Source of the DNA: Gammaproteobacteria bacterium | GTDB taxonomy: Bacteria > Pseudomonadota > Gammaproteobacteria > SZUA-229 | NCBI GenBank assembly: GCA_024636785.1 | Contig: JAGXGK010000003.1 | Location: 1 to 64,000 of the forward strand | DNA: 64,000 bases | Direction of reading: 5' to 3' | Shown here: piece after piece, positions 1-10,843 of the stretch | How the letters are laid out: each line of letters begins with the position of its first letter | Numbering within the stretch: the stretch's first letter is position 1 | The notes under the pieces: model-generated | The model's database searches: none | The model's input: only the letters and a program-made list of their open reading frames with translations | Told to the model about the DNA's origin: nothing | Position numbers and translations under genes: made by a program

Positions 1-131
1 CTGCATCCGGAGGAAGCCGGCGCCAGGGTATCGGGGAGTCGTTCGCCAGGTCGATGATGCGCAGCATCGGCAGCAGTCTTGGCCGGCGGATTGCGCGCGG
101 TATTCTGGGCTCCATAACCGGCGGGCGTTAG
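1..131 (+). CDS. 3' end of a YjgR/DUF853-type HerA-like ATPase gene
   Basis: Only the last 42 or so codons are in the window, in the frame that begins at base 3 and stops with TAG at 129-131. The tail has serine, arginine and glycine runs around SSLGRRIARGILGS and ends TGGR. That resembles the C-terminal tail of YjgR-like (DUF853) helicase/ATPases, which commonly ends in a similar RGVLGSLLGG stretch. The nucleotide-binding domains would lie outside the window, so the family call rests on the tail alone. A different alanine/glycine-rich protein end cannot be excluded. Confidence 0.5.
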   Translation, partial: ASGGSRRQGIGESFARSMMRSIGSSLGRRIARGILGSITGGR

Positions 132-361
132 CGCACTCGTCGGTGGCCGTTCGGCGCCGCGCTACGGGCTCGAGGATACGCGCAAGGCGGTGGGCGCCTG
201 TAACGGTCCGCCGCTATCTTACACCGGCATGCCGCGCGCCAGGCCTTGGGCCTGGGCGTCGGATGCAATGGACAATTTCAGAGACAAAAACTGACAAAGA
301 TCAATGCACAAATGGCCATGCTTACTATACTTGGTGTGTCAACAGAAGAAGGAAAAGCAAA

Positions 362-508
362 ATGCTCTGGACTATTGTCGTCGTCCTCGTTGTGCTGTGG
401 CTTCTGGGTTTGGTGAGTTCGTACACCATGGGGGGCTTGATTCATGTCCTCCTGGTCATCGCGCTCATAGTGATTGTGGTGCAGGTCCTTCAGAGTCGGC
501 GTCTGTAA
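362..508 (+). CDS. small lmo0937-family (DUF5670) membrane protein
   Basis: This 48-residue protein begins MLWTIVVVL. It has two hydrophobic segments (about residues 3-18 and 24-42) separated by a SSYTMGG turn, and it ends in a positively charged QSRRL tail. The pattern, including the conserved TMGG turn, matches the tiny DUF5670/lmo0937 membrane proteins, whose role is unknown and which are often stress-associated. The start at 362 follows a purine-rich AGAAGGAAAAGC ribosome-binding region. An upstream extension in the same frame is arginine-rich, unlike the family, and was left out. It stands alone between the upstream ATPase gene end and the minus-strand signalling operon. Confidence 0.75.
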   Translation: MLWTIVVVLVVLWLLGLVSSYTMGGLIHVLLVIALIVIVVQVLQSRRL

Positions 509-820
509 CGCGCCTGGAATACGCTTGCCTTGTTGAGACGTCTGGCCCTCCAGACGAGGGTGGTTTCTATGCACAGTTTAAAATGATGATGGTAGATGGC
601 ATGCTGAATAGCGCGGCTGGCCATCGATATTTTTAGTACCGAAGCGATCGATGGTTGTTTCAGTGCCGAGACAATTGGTAGAGCGGCAAACGGCCTCGAC
701 GGTCTCGAACGCCTGCCTCATCACGAGATTGCCGCGCTTCGCTCGCAATAACCTGGTGTGGCGGTTCTCGGTCTTCCCTCAGTCCCGGCAATCCCCTGGC
801 GCCTGCGTTCTCTTAGACCA
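509..820. other. intergenic stretch with a REP-like repeat
   Basis: No coding sequence with family features is visible here. At 713-752 there is a sequence of the type CACGAGATTGCCGCGCTTCG, followed by CTCGCAAT. This resembles a dispersed repeat common in many proteobacterial genomes (a TTGCGAGCGAAGCGCGGCAA core on the other strand), which can fold through GCGAGCGAAGCGC. It lies just downstream of the stop of the minus-strand GGDEF-EAL gene. Confidence 0.5.
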
Positions 821-2569
821 TCAATGAGAAAGGGCAGGCGACACGCCTTTCTGCAGCAAGACAGTGAGCGCCTCTGCCCCCACCGGTCGGCCGAAAAAGT
901 GACCCTGGCCCTCGTCGCAGTGCTGGGCCAGAAGAAAAGCGGCCTGCTCTGGTGTTTCGACGCCCTCAGCAACAACGCGTTGCTTGAGAATCTTACCCAG
1001 GCTAATCACTGCACTGACGATGGCGGCATCGTCCGGGTTGCTGGTTATTTGATTCACGAACGACTGGTCGATCTTCAGGGTATTGATCGGAAACTGCCGC
1101 AGATAACTCAGGCTGGAATAGCCGGTGCCAAAGTCATCGATTGCAAGCTTGACGCCCAGGTCTGCGAGTGCATGCAGAACCGAATCGGCGGACGCGGCAT
1201 CCCGCATGAGGACGCTTTCGGTGAGTTCAAGTTCCAGATAACGCGGTTCCAGACGCGACTCCTCGAGGGTCGAGCGCAAGTATTCGAGAAAGTCCTCGGC
1301 GCGGAACTCGAGCGCGGAGGTGTTGACGGAAACGGGGGTCGGCGGCAAACCCGCATCCTGCCAGGCGCGAGCCTGTAAACAGGCTTCGCGCAGCACCCAG
1401 CGGCCTAGCGGCAGGATCAGGCCGCTGTCTTCGGCGGTGGGCACGAACTGTGCGGGTTCGAGCAGCCCGCGTTGCGGATGCTGCCAGCGGACGAGCGCCT
1501 CGGTGCCGACGATCATGCCGCTGAGGAGATTTATTTTCGGCTGATAGTGCAACACGAATTCCTGCCGTTCCAGTGCGAGGCGCAGGCTGGCCTCGATGGA
1601 TTGACGCGCAATGGCACGGACGGTCATTTCCTGCTCGAAGAATGCGTACGTGTTGCGCCCCTTCTCCTTGGCGTGATACATCGCGGTATCCGCATGATTG
1701 ATCAGGATTTCCTCATCCATACCGTCGTCCGGGTAGATGCTGATGCCGATGCTCGCGCCGATATGCAGATCGTACCGGTCGATGCGGTGCGGCAGTGCAA
1801 TTGCCGCAATAATTTTTTGCGCCGCCAACGCGGCATCTTCCGGATGACCGATGTCGGTAAGCAGCGCCACGAATTCATCTCCGCCCTGGCGGCTGATGGT
1901 GTCCGACTGACGCACGCAGCCCAGCAGGCGCTGGCTCACCGACTGCAACAATTGGTCACCCACACTATGCCCCAGCGAGTCGTTGATGTGCTTGAAGCGA
2001 TCCAGGTCCATGAATACCACTGCGAGCTGCTTGCCGGAACGCCGCGCCAGCGCAATCGCCTGGGTCAGCCTGTCGTGCATCAGGCTTCGGTTGGGCAAGC
2101 CGGTGAGTACATCGTGATGCGCCAGGCGATCCAGTTCGGTCTGCACCGTTTGCACCTGTTCGGCCAACTTGTGCGATTCGATAGTCGCGACGACCAGGTT
2201 CGCGTTGGCTTGCTGCAAGCGGGTCATCTGGTCGGCCGATGTCGACTGCCGATTCTCTGCAATGCAAATTTCGTTTTCCCGTGTGGCGGCGCGCCCTTCG
2301 CGCACATGGGCTTCGCCTTCGCGTGCCTGCACCACGCCCTCACGCTGACCGGCTGCGTCTTCGCGCTGATGCGCGGCATCTTCGCGTGCTGCGGCCATCT
2401 GTCTGCGGCTCAGGAGGGTCGCATCATCGGCACACGTTGCACGCTCCAGACGCCGCCTGTCGCTGCCACGGACGACCCGTACCCGCTCAGCGTGATCGCT
2501 GGAGTCGTCCATCTGTTCACCCGCACCGAAGCGGGAAACACCATCCTTGTCAGTGCTACTCATGCACAC
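821..2569 (-). CDS. GGDEF-EAL bifunctional c-di-GMP enzyme
   Basis: This 582-residue protein is a cytoplasmic cyclic-di-GMP synthase/phosphodiesterase. The GGDEF active-site motif is intact (residues 229-233) and is preceded by an RQSD inhibitory I-site (220-223). The EAL domain starts near residue 325 and keeps EALVRW (357-362), ELTES, the IDDFGTGYSS loop and VVAEGVET. Both activities are therefore possible. There is no membrane segment or PAS domain. Residues 62-103 are six consecutive heptads that each begin Arg-Glu, and a predicted coiled coil (about 104-148) leads into GGDEF. It is the last gene of an operon with the KaiC-like gene, 22 bases downstream of it. The start at 2569 is the first ATG; a second Met lies two codons in. 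Confidence 0.93.
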   Translation of the reverse strand: MCMSSTDKDGVSRFGAGEQMDDSSDHAERVRVVRGSDRRRLERATCADDATLLSRRQMAAAREDAAHQREDAAGQREGVVQAREGEAHVREGRAATRENEICIAENRQSTSADQMTRLQQANANLVVATIESHKLAEQVQTVQTELDRLAHHDVLTGLPNRSLMHDRLTQAIALARRSGKQLAVVFMDLDRFKHINDSLGHSVGDQLLQSVSQRLLGCVRQSDTISRQGGDEFVALLTDIGHPEDAALAAQKIIAAIALPHRIDRYDLHIGASIGISIYPDDGMDEEILINHADTAMYHAKEKGRNTYAFFEQEMTVRAIARQSIEASLRLALERQEFVLHYQPKINLLSGMIVGTEALVRWQHPQRGLLEPAQFVPTAEDSGLILPLGRWVLREACLQARAWQDAGLPPTPVSVNTSALEFRAEDFLEYLRSTLEESRLEPRYLELELTESVLMRDAASADSVLHALADLGVKLAIDDFGTGYSSLSYLRQFPINTLKIDQSFVNQITSNPDDAAIVSAVISLGKILKQRVVAEGVETPEQAAFLLAQHCDEGQGHFFGRPVGAEALTVLLQKGVSPALSH

Positions 2570-2591
2570 CCTCCATTTCGGGTTGTTCCAG

Positions 2592-4046
2592 CTAGGAATT
2601 GGCCCTGGGATGACCGGTCATGATGCCGTCATAATCGGACAGGCGCTCGCCAATTTCAATACCCTCGGCGCTGATGTCGAACATTCGAATGTCCTTGCTG
2701 TGGTCGCTACCGCGTACCTTGATGATCGAGAAGATACGCTTCAACTGTCCTGCGATTTCGACATAGCGCTGCACCAGGATGGCATCGGCGAGAAACGCGC
2801 TGCCACCCGGACTGACACGCAGGTCAGTGTAGCGGTCTTCCAGTTCCGAGGTCATCAGGATGGTTACGCCCTTGCTGGTCAGTTCGGCCACCATCCGATA
2901 CAGCGAACCGCGAAAATCCTCGCTGAACTCGGGTGCCAGTGCCAGTTCGAAACCCGACAGCGAATCGATGACGACGCGCTTGGCCTGCATGCGATCAATC
3001 ATCCGGATCATGTCGTGCAGGGTTTCATCGATCGACAAATCCAGCGAGCGCGTGTCGATTACACCCACCTGCCCGGCACTCACCAGCGCATGTAACCTGT
3101 TGTTCAGCAGTTGGCTCGGACTTTTTTCGAACGCCGCGATCACGCCAGGCTCGCCGCAACGCACCCCTTCGGCGAGAAACGCCGTCGCCAGGATGGTTTT
3201 ACCGGAACCCGAGGGGCCGAGTGCGAGCAGCGAATAACCGGCCGGCAGACCGCCCCCCAGCATCTCATCCAGGCCCGCGACCCCCATGGAAACCCGGTCC
3301 GTAAGGCCAGCGGGGGCCGGTCCGACTGCCTGGTTCGGCTGGACGATCGCCCGCGGAAAAACTCGGAGGCCTGCATCACCAATGCGGAAGGTATGCAAGC
3401 CGGGCGCCTGGGACTGGCCACGCATCTTGACCACCTGCATCTTGCGCACCATGGAATTGCGATGCAAGTTTTGCGACAGCCACAGGATGCCGTCCGCCAC
3501 GGTAAAGACTGGACTCGATTCGGATTCGGACGCCAGGTATTCACCGATCATAAAGGTGGTGGCCTGCCAGCTGGTCATCTGCATGCCGAGCTGCTGCACA
3601 AAGCGCTGCAGATCAAGCACATTCCGGCCTTCGGACTCAGCCGAGTGCACCACGGATCGGAATGAGTCGACGAACACCAGGCTGGGTTCATACTCTTTCA
3701 GCTCGGTGGCGATGCGCGCCAGGACACGGTCGAAATCGCCCTCCAGGAGCTCAGTCGACAGGTTAACGAAGCGAATCGACTGGTTGATCTTACTGTGATC
3801 GAAAAACGTAAATTGCTGCTGATACCGGAGCATCTTCAGGGCAGGCTCTCCGAGCACGGTGAAGAACAGCGCCCGGTTATCCGGCGCGGCCAGCGAGAAC
3901 ATGATCTGGTGGGCGAGTGTGGTTTTTCCGCTTCCCGGTGTGCCCGCAATCAGATTAAACGAGAACTCCGGCAGGCCGCCACCCAGCAACTGGTCGAGGC
4001 CGGGAACACCCGTTGGCAGGCGGCGTATCGTGATCTTGTTATTCAT
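2592..4046 (-). CDS. KaiC-like double-domain RecA/ATPase
   Basis: This 484-residue protein has two tandem KaiC domains. Walker A motifs are at residues 35-43 (GTPGSGKTT) and 277-284 (GPSGSGKT). Walker B-type strands are LVFVDSF (123-129) and VVIDSLSGFE in the second half. The C-terminal half keeps the KVRGSDHSKDIR element seen in KaiC CII. No kaiA or kaiB is nearby, so this is a KaiC-like signalling ATPase rather than evidence for a clock. The start at 4046 was chosen because CAAGGAGCC precedes it at good spacing; 17 upstream in-frame codons overlap the previous gene. It overlaps the upstream gene by 8 bases and is followed by a GGDEF-EAL gene, which suggests coupling of KaiC to c-di-GMP signalling. 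Confidence 0.9.
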   Translation of the reverse strand: MNNKITIRRLPTGVPGLDQLLGGGLPEFSFNLIAGTPGSGKTTLAHQIMFSLAAPDNRALFFTVLGEPALKMLRYQQQFTFFDHSKINQSIRFVNLSTELLEGDFDRVLARIATELKEYEPSLVFVDSFRSVVHSAESEGRNVLDLQRFVQQLGMQMTSWQATTFMIGEYLASESESSPVFTVADGILWLSQNLHRNSMVRKMQVVKMRGQSQAPGLHTFRIGDAGLRVFPRAIVQPNQAVGPAPAGLTDRVSMGVAGLDEMLGGGLPAGYSLLALGPSGSGKTILATAFLAEGVRCGEPGVIAAFEKSPSQLLNNRLHALVSAGQVGVIDTRSLDLSIDETLHDMIRMIDRMQAKRVVIDSLSGFELALAPEFSEDFRGSLYRMVAELTSKGVTILMTSELEDRYTDLRVSPGGSAFLADAILVQRYVEIAGQLKRIFSIIKVRGSDHSKDIRMFDISAEGIEIGERLSDYDGIMTGHPRANS

Positions 4047-4470
4047 TGTTGGGCTCCTTGTCGGGCGTAACTGAAGCAAGATTGCCCCAGACCGCACGTA
4101 AGATGCTGGATATCAATTGTTCGCCAATCAGCGAAGCCAGGATGTCGGTAAATATAGTTAGCAACAGGCTGTGGGCAGCGCGGGCATGGGCCTGTGTTTG
4201 CTCAGCCAGACGCATGCCTAATTCCGCAAAGCGGTGGCTGTTAGGGGGGGTCTGCGGTGACAAAGTACCTGATGGAAGCCAGGGAAAGGTGGCTTGGGCC
4301 AGGTGTAGGCTTCGCTCGTATAGCGAAGCAAAACCGGCCTCACCGATGATCGTAATAATCTCGTCGGCCAGTTGCTGCCAATGGCCCATTGCGGCATCCG
4401 CAATGTTTTCAGGCTGCTGCTCCGTGAGGCTGGCAATGATTTGCTGACGTTGCAGGGTGAGGTCTTCCAT
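4039..4470 (-). CDS. hypothetical protein of the KaiC/GGDEF-EAL operon
   Basis: This 143-residue protein begins MEDLTLQRQQ and is not recognised. It reads as a mostly helical soluble protein: an acidic N-terminal half (QQPENIADAA, EIITIIGEAG), a proline-rich centre near residues 75-90, and a helical C-terminal half (LIGEQLISSILRAVWG) before a charged DKEPNNE tail. Its stop lies 8 bases inside the KaiC-like gene. Its start overlaps the stop of a 32-codon ORF by one base (TGATG), and no Shine-Dalgarno sequence precedes it. Translation is therefore probably coupled at both ends. I infer a partner or sensor for the KaiC-like ATPase from position only. Confidence 0.7.
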   Translation of the reverse strand: MEDLTLQRQQIIASLTEQQPENIADAAMGHWQQLADEIITIIGEAGFASLYERSLHLAQATFPWLPSGTLSPQTPPNSHRFAELGMRLAEQTQAHARAAHSLLLTIFTDILASLIGEQLISSILRAVWGNLASVTPDKEPNNE

Positions 4471-4568
4471 CAGAACGCGATCAGCAGGCAGTCGGGATGA
4501 CCGGCGCGTGCGGCATGCAGCCGTGCGTCGGGTGTAATGTCTCCAGAGCAAAAAACTGGAGTGCCCAT
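4470..4568 (-). CDS. 32-residue leader or small protein at the head of the KaiC operon
   Basis: This short ORF begins MGTPVFCSGDI and ends PDCLLIAF. A strong AAGGAGGG Shine-Dalgarno sequence lies about nine bases before its ATG. Its TGA overlaps the ATG of the next gene (TGATG), and that gene has no ribosome-binding site of its own. This arrangement suggests the ORF is translated and feeds ribosomes into the operon. No family is recognised. It has two cysteines. It may be a real small protein, a leader peptide, or the frameshifted remains of a larger gene. Confidence 0.4.
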   Translation of the reverse strand: MGTPVFCSGDITPDARLHAARAGHPDCLLIAF

Positions 4569-4910
4569 ATTCGTCTTCCCTCCTTGAAGCCTGTGGCAAG
4601 TTGACTGGTCACACTGATCGTTTGCCGGTGATATCGTAGACCACGCGATAGATGACACTCACCTCGTTGACGATACAATAATTGTAAATACCAACCACAT
4701 GGAGAATCAAAAAATCTTTTTAGATTGACGTAATAATCCTGATTTTTGTAATGGACATCCATTGAAGCATTGGTATAACGGGGCCGTGACATGATCAACT
4801 CCTTAATGCAATATTTGGTTAGCATTTAAAATATTACATGAAAAGGCCTGAGCCTATTCCCTGAAAAAAGGAAGGAAGTCAGTTAAAGCTAAGAATATTC
4901 GCCATCCATA
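4569..4910. other. intergenic region upstream of the KaiC operon
   Basis: This AT-richer stretch presumably carries the operon promoter, which I cannot place with confidence. A minus-strand ATG at 4792 has a good AAGGAG sequence seven bases upstream and would encode a protein starting MSRPRYTNASMDVHYKNQ. The translation soon becomes low in family-like features and runs into the small ORF below it. It may be a decayed gene; I do not call it. Confidence 0.4.
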
Positions 4911-5252
4911 GATCCTGTAAATTAAATTGTGTAACTCCCCATTATTAACTACCTTCCCTACATGGGAATAATAATGGAGAACAACATGCACCAAGAAAAA
5001 ATAAAAGCCCTGGCTGAAGAGCTGGCCAAAGACCTCAAAACACCCGCCGACCTCAACGCGCTCAGTGCACAGCTCACCAAGATCACCGTTGAGGCAGCTC
5101 TTAATGCTGAAATGCAGGAACACCTGGGTTACGCCCCCTACGAGGCGAAAGGTCGCGCAAACACCAATAGTCGCAATGGCTATACCACCAAGACGCTCAA
5201 AGGTGACCATGGTGAAATCGAGATAGCGACGCCGCGGGATCGGGAGGCGACC
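4911..5252 (+). mobile_element. left end of a truncated IS256-family element
   Basis: The stretch at about 4911-4940 (GATCCTGTAAATTAAATTGTG) resembles the terminal inverted repeat of IS256-family elements. The transposase start follows about 40-60 bases later. Homology stops abruptly near 5252, where a REP-associated transposase remnant begins on the opposite strand. The right end and the catalytic DDE region are absent, so the element is dead. Confidence 0.6.
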
Positions 5253-5342
5253 TTTAGAATTCTGGGAATTCTGGGGACACAATACTTAATTGCCCGCATT
5301 ATCAGCCTTCGGCCCTGGCCTTTTTTTCAAATCTCTACCTAA
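4974..5342 (+). pseudogene. IS256-family transposase, N-terminal fragment
   Basis: From MENNMHQEKIKALAEELAKD onward the translation matches the start of an IS256-family (MULE-type) transposase. It includes the typical EMQEHLGY motif, GRANTNSRNGYTTKTLKG, and GEIEIATPRDRE. After that Arg-Glu (near 5250) the reading frame continues for about 30 codons of unrelated sequence. Around 90 of roughly 400 residues remain and none of the DDE catalytic residues are present. ATGs at 4962, 4974 and 4986 are all possible starts. Confidence 0.8.
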
Positions 5343-5441
5343 TAGCCGTTCTGACTTTTCTATAAATTGTTCTTCATCCAACGGCCTGCCAGTTCTCTCA
5401 TACCGGTCAAATTCGATATCTTCATACATTTGGCGAAGAGT
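5286..5441 (-). pseudogene. C-terminal fragment of a REP-associated tyrosine transposase (RAYT)
   Basis: The minus strand reads LRQMYEDIEFDRYERTGRPL, then DEEQFIEK, ERLLGRDLKKRPGPK and a stop at 5286. The RTGRPL...F...LE..LGR.L..RKPGPK pattern is the usual C-terminal end of Y1/RAYT transposases. The catalytic N-terminal part is missing. Immediately downstream on the minus strand is the boundary sequence GTATTGTGTCCCCAGAATTC, a flank I associate with such elements. The fragment abuts the broken IS256 transposase. Confidence 0.6.
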
Positions 5442-5934
5442 AAAAATTTATGACCGACCGCTAATGGCCGATAACATACATACACTTTTTCTGCCTTACT
5501 TCCCTGTACAACCTTACCCAGATTTCAATTTTGGTAAGTTCAATTCGCATTGAACTGCAACTAAATTTGACATGATCAAATTTGAACGTACTCAGTGCGG
5601 CCCGTAGGGCAAACCACTGGATATGTTTTGTAATTGAGGACTGTGACCAGGTTTACAAAAAATAAACCCGTGCCGCAAAAAACGTAGAAAAGATTTTTCT
5701 TTTGTGGCACAAGAGCTATTAAAACATAAGGCATTCTTAAACAGTGTTATGCGATTGGAATCGCACCTACAAAAAGATTTCCTATGCGTTCTCTGCGACC
5801 TCTGCGGTGAAAAGCTTTAGCTCTTAAACTTCGATATCGCGACCATGCCTGACAATATAGCTACGAATCAACAATAGATCTTATTTTTCCTCTGCGCCTC
5901 AGCGCCTCTGCGGTGAAAATCTTTTCCTCTTCAA
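5442..5934. repeat. non-coding region with two CTCTGCG-type repeat arms
   Basis: No gene is seen. Two arms of a dispersed repeat are present: 5784-5814 (GCGTTCTCTGCGACCTCTGC then GGTGAAAAGC) and 5888-5922 (CTCTGCGCCTCAGCGCCTCT then GCGGTGAAAATC). Related arms, usually in inverted pairs, recur near 25.0, 28.0, 46.4 and 52.2 kb. Here both arms have the same orientation, so no long hairpin forms. A short GATTGGAATCGCACCTAC segment near 5754 resembles the GCGAATTTATTCGC-type hairpin at 24.2 kb. Confidence 0.7.
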
Positions 5935-6264
5935 TCAACCAGGAAAAATCACCACCGGTTCACCCGCCTGTTCCGAAGCCAGTCGATTCAACATGACACT
6001 CAAATCTTCTTTCTCTCCACTGTCACATATCCATTGCTGCTTCGCCTCATCATAATTGAAATGAAAACCGCCGGCTTTGGCCGCCATCCACAACTGTTTT
6101 AACGGTGTCTGCTTGCTGAAGATGATTTTGCTGCCGTTATCGAACTCCAGTGTTAACACGCCACCGACTTCATCATAATCAATATCGACACCGCATTCGT
6201 CGATCGCGGCCTGTATGGTTTCGATGGTGTTATCGGCCAGGTCAATAAATTCTGATTCATTCAT
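5935..6264 (-). CDS. cyaY: CyaY frataxin-like iron-binding protein
   Basis: This 109-residue protein matches the bacterial frataxin CyaY in length and layout. It has an acidic N-terminal helix (SEFIDLADNTIETIQAAIDE), an acidic VDIDYDEVGGVLTLEFDNGS strand region, the conserved QTPLKQLWMAAKAGGFHF core, and an ICDSGEKEDL loop before the last helix. CyaY binds iron and modulates IscS-dependent Fe-S cluster assembly in the cytoplasm. It lies 27 bases downstream of gatB on the same strand and may be co-transcribed with it. Confidence 0.93.
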   Translation of the reverse strand: MNESEFIDLADNTIETIQAAIDECGVDIDYDEVGGVLTLEFDNGSKIIFSKQTPLKQLWMAAKAGGFHFNYDEAKQQWICDSGEKEDLSVMLNRLASEQAGEPVVIFPG

Positions 6265-6291
6265 ATTCTAATTCCTACTATACGGATGCAG

Positions 6292-7736
6292 TTATGACTT
6301 TAATTTTTTCTGCATCAGCTGATTGACCTGACCGGGATTGGCCTTGCCGCCGGAGGCTTTCATTACCTGTCCGACGAAGAAGCCCATGAGTTTGTCCTGA
6401 CCTGCTTGCAGCGCGGCAAACTGTTCCGGGTTGTTGGCGATGACTTCATCAACCATAGCTTCAATCGCTGAGCTGTCGGTGATCTGTTTCAGACCCTTGC
6501 TTTCAATGATCTCGTCAGCACTGCCCTCGCCCTGCCACATCGCCTCAAAAATTTCTTTGGCGATTTTTCCTGAAATGGTGTTGTCCTTGATCCGTTGCAG
6601 CAGACCGGCGAAGGCTTCGGCATCCACTTTTGAGGCGGTGATTTCCAGCTCGGCCTTATTGAGTTTTGCCGAGAGTTCGCCCGTCACCCAGTTGGCCGAC
6701 AATTTGGCGTCGCCACATTGCGCCGCGACTATTTCAAAATAGGCGGCCAGTTCACGCGAAGCGGTGATCACTGCGGCATCGTAAATGGAGAGTTCAAATT
6801 CCGCCATGTAGCGCTGCTTTTTCTGCTCGGGTAATTCCGGCAGCGATTGTCTGACCTGTTCAACGTACGCTTCATCAATCACCACCGGCAGCAGATCGGG
6901 ATCGGGGAAATAACGGTAGTCGTTGGCCTCTTCCTTGCTGCGCATGGAGCGGGTTTCGTCCTTATCGGCATCATACAGACGGGTTTCCTGAACCACTCTG
7001 CCACCATCCTCGATGACATCAATCTGGCGTTCGATTTCGTGGTTAATGGCGCGTTCCACAAAGCGGAAGGAATTGATGTTTTTCAGCTCGGCGCGCGTAC
7101 CCAGTTCCTGCTGACCGCGTGGGCGCACTGAGACGTTGGCATCACAGCGGAACGAGCCTTCCTGCATGTTGCCATCGCTGATTTCTATGTATCGAACCAG
7201 CGAATGAATTTTGCGCATGTAGGCCACCGCCTCTTTCGCCGAGCGCATGTCCGGCTCGGAGACGATTTCAATCAACGGTGTACCGGCGCGATTCAAATCA
7301 ATGCCGGTCATGCCGTGATAGGAACCGTGCATCGATTTACCTGCGTCCTCTTCCAGATGGGCGCGGGTAATGCCGATGCGTTTGCTCTCGCCATTTTCCA
7401 GTTCGATATCCATGTGGCCCTTGCCCACAATGGGGTGATCCATCTGGGTGATCTGGTAGGCCTTGGGCGAGTCCGGATAGAAATAATTTTTCCGGTCGAA
7501 CACCGAACGCAGGCCGATTTTCGCATCCACGGCGAGGCCGAATTTAACCGCCATGCGTAGCGCTTCTTTATTAAACACCGGCAATACACCGGGCAGGGCC
7601 AGATCCACCGCACAGGCCTGGGTGTTGGGCTCGGCACCATAAGCGGTGCTGGCACCGGAAAATATTTTTGATTTAGTCGCGAGCTGGCAATGAATTTCCA
7701 GACCGATAACGACTTCCCATTTAGCGGAGTCATAAC

Positions 7737-7740
<4 letters not shown>
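6292..7740 (-). CDS. gatB: Asp-tRNA(Asn)/Glu-tRNA(Gln) amidotransferase subunit B
   Basis: This 482-residue protein has the standard GatB length. It contains [20 protein letters not shown] near the N-terminus, the [13 protein letters not shown] and [14 protein letters not shown] motifs of the kinase-like domain, and the helical YqeY-like tail ending [15 protein letters not shown]. GatB binds and phosphorylates the misacylated tRNA and passes ammonia from GatA. Its ATG overlaps the gatA stop (ATGA type), which indicates translational coupling within the gatCAB operon. Confidence 0.97.
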
Positions 7741-9194
<1,454 letters not shown>

Positions 9195-9214
9195 CTTCAT
9201 CTCATCCTGACCCA

Positions 9215-9502
9215 TCACTCGATCACCTGTGGCACCAGATAAAGGCCGTCTTCGGTCTTCGGTGCAATGGCCTGAAACAGTTCGCGCTGATTGCCCTCGG
9301 TGACCACATCTTCGCGCAGGCGCTGCACTGCATCCAGCGGGTGCGACATGGGGGTCACACCTGCGGTATCCACGGCATTCATCTGCTCGACCAGATCAAG
9401 GATATCTGACAGATTGCTGACATAACCCGGGATATCCGCCTCCTCTATTTTCAGGCGTGCCAGATAGGCGATTTTCTTCACTTCATCCGCATCAAGGGAC
9501 AT
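9215..9502 (-). CDS. gatC: Asp-tRNA(Asn)/Glu-tRNA(Gln) amidotransferase subunit C
   Basis: This 95-residue protein begins [20 protein letters not shown], the typical GatC N-terminus. It continues with the [20 protein letters not shown] helix and the [20 protein letters not shown] belt, which wraps GatA. The start at 9502 follows a TCTGGAGT ribosome-binding site. An in-frame extension of 56 codons upstream lacks family similarity and was rejected. It is the first gene of gatCAB and is divergent from mreB across a 229-base gap that should hold both promoters. A GatCAB operon usually indicates indirect Gln-tRNA and/or Asn-tRNA synthesis. Confidence 0.96.
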   Translation of the reverse strand: MSLDADEVKKIAYLARLKIEEADIPGYVSNLSDILDLVEQMNAVDTAGVTPMSHPLDAVQRLREDVVTEGNQRELFQAIAPKTEDGLYLVPQVIE

Positions 9503-9701
9503 TGGTTTTACTCCAGAAATCGTAGTGCAATTATCGATATCGCTGATCACGGCCTGCGGCCGCTCACAAAAGCGGAAAGTTAGCATAATACGCGCTTCCC
9601 CGCACTGTTTTGCTTGCTCGAACCACACCCTGTTGTTAGAGTACGCGCGACTTATATCCAATTTTTTCAAAATTAGCCTATATTCATTAGGTCAATAATG
9701 A

Positions 9702-10781
<1,080 letters not shown>

Positions 10782-10843
10782 GAACATGACAGTGACGTAC
10801 CCGTCATGCCTTGATCCCGCACTTTCCGGTTGCTGCTAAGCTG

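Noticed and set aside
1472-2623. 383-codon plus-strand open frame
   Set aside because: Antisense shadow of the GGDEF-EAL gene, whose motifs are unmistakable; the shadow has no family features.
4481-4825. Minus-strand open frame with a good Shine-Dalgarno sequence, starting MSRPRYTN from 4792
   Set aside because: No family-like sequence after the first 40 residues; it overlaps the better supported mini-ORF and may be a decayed gene.
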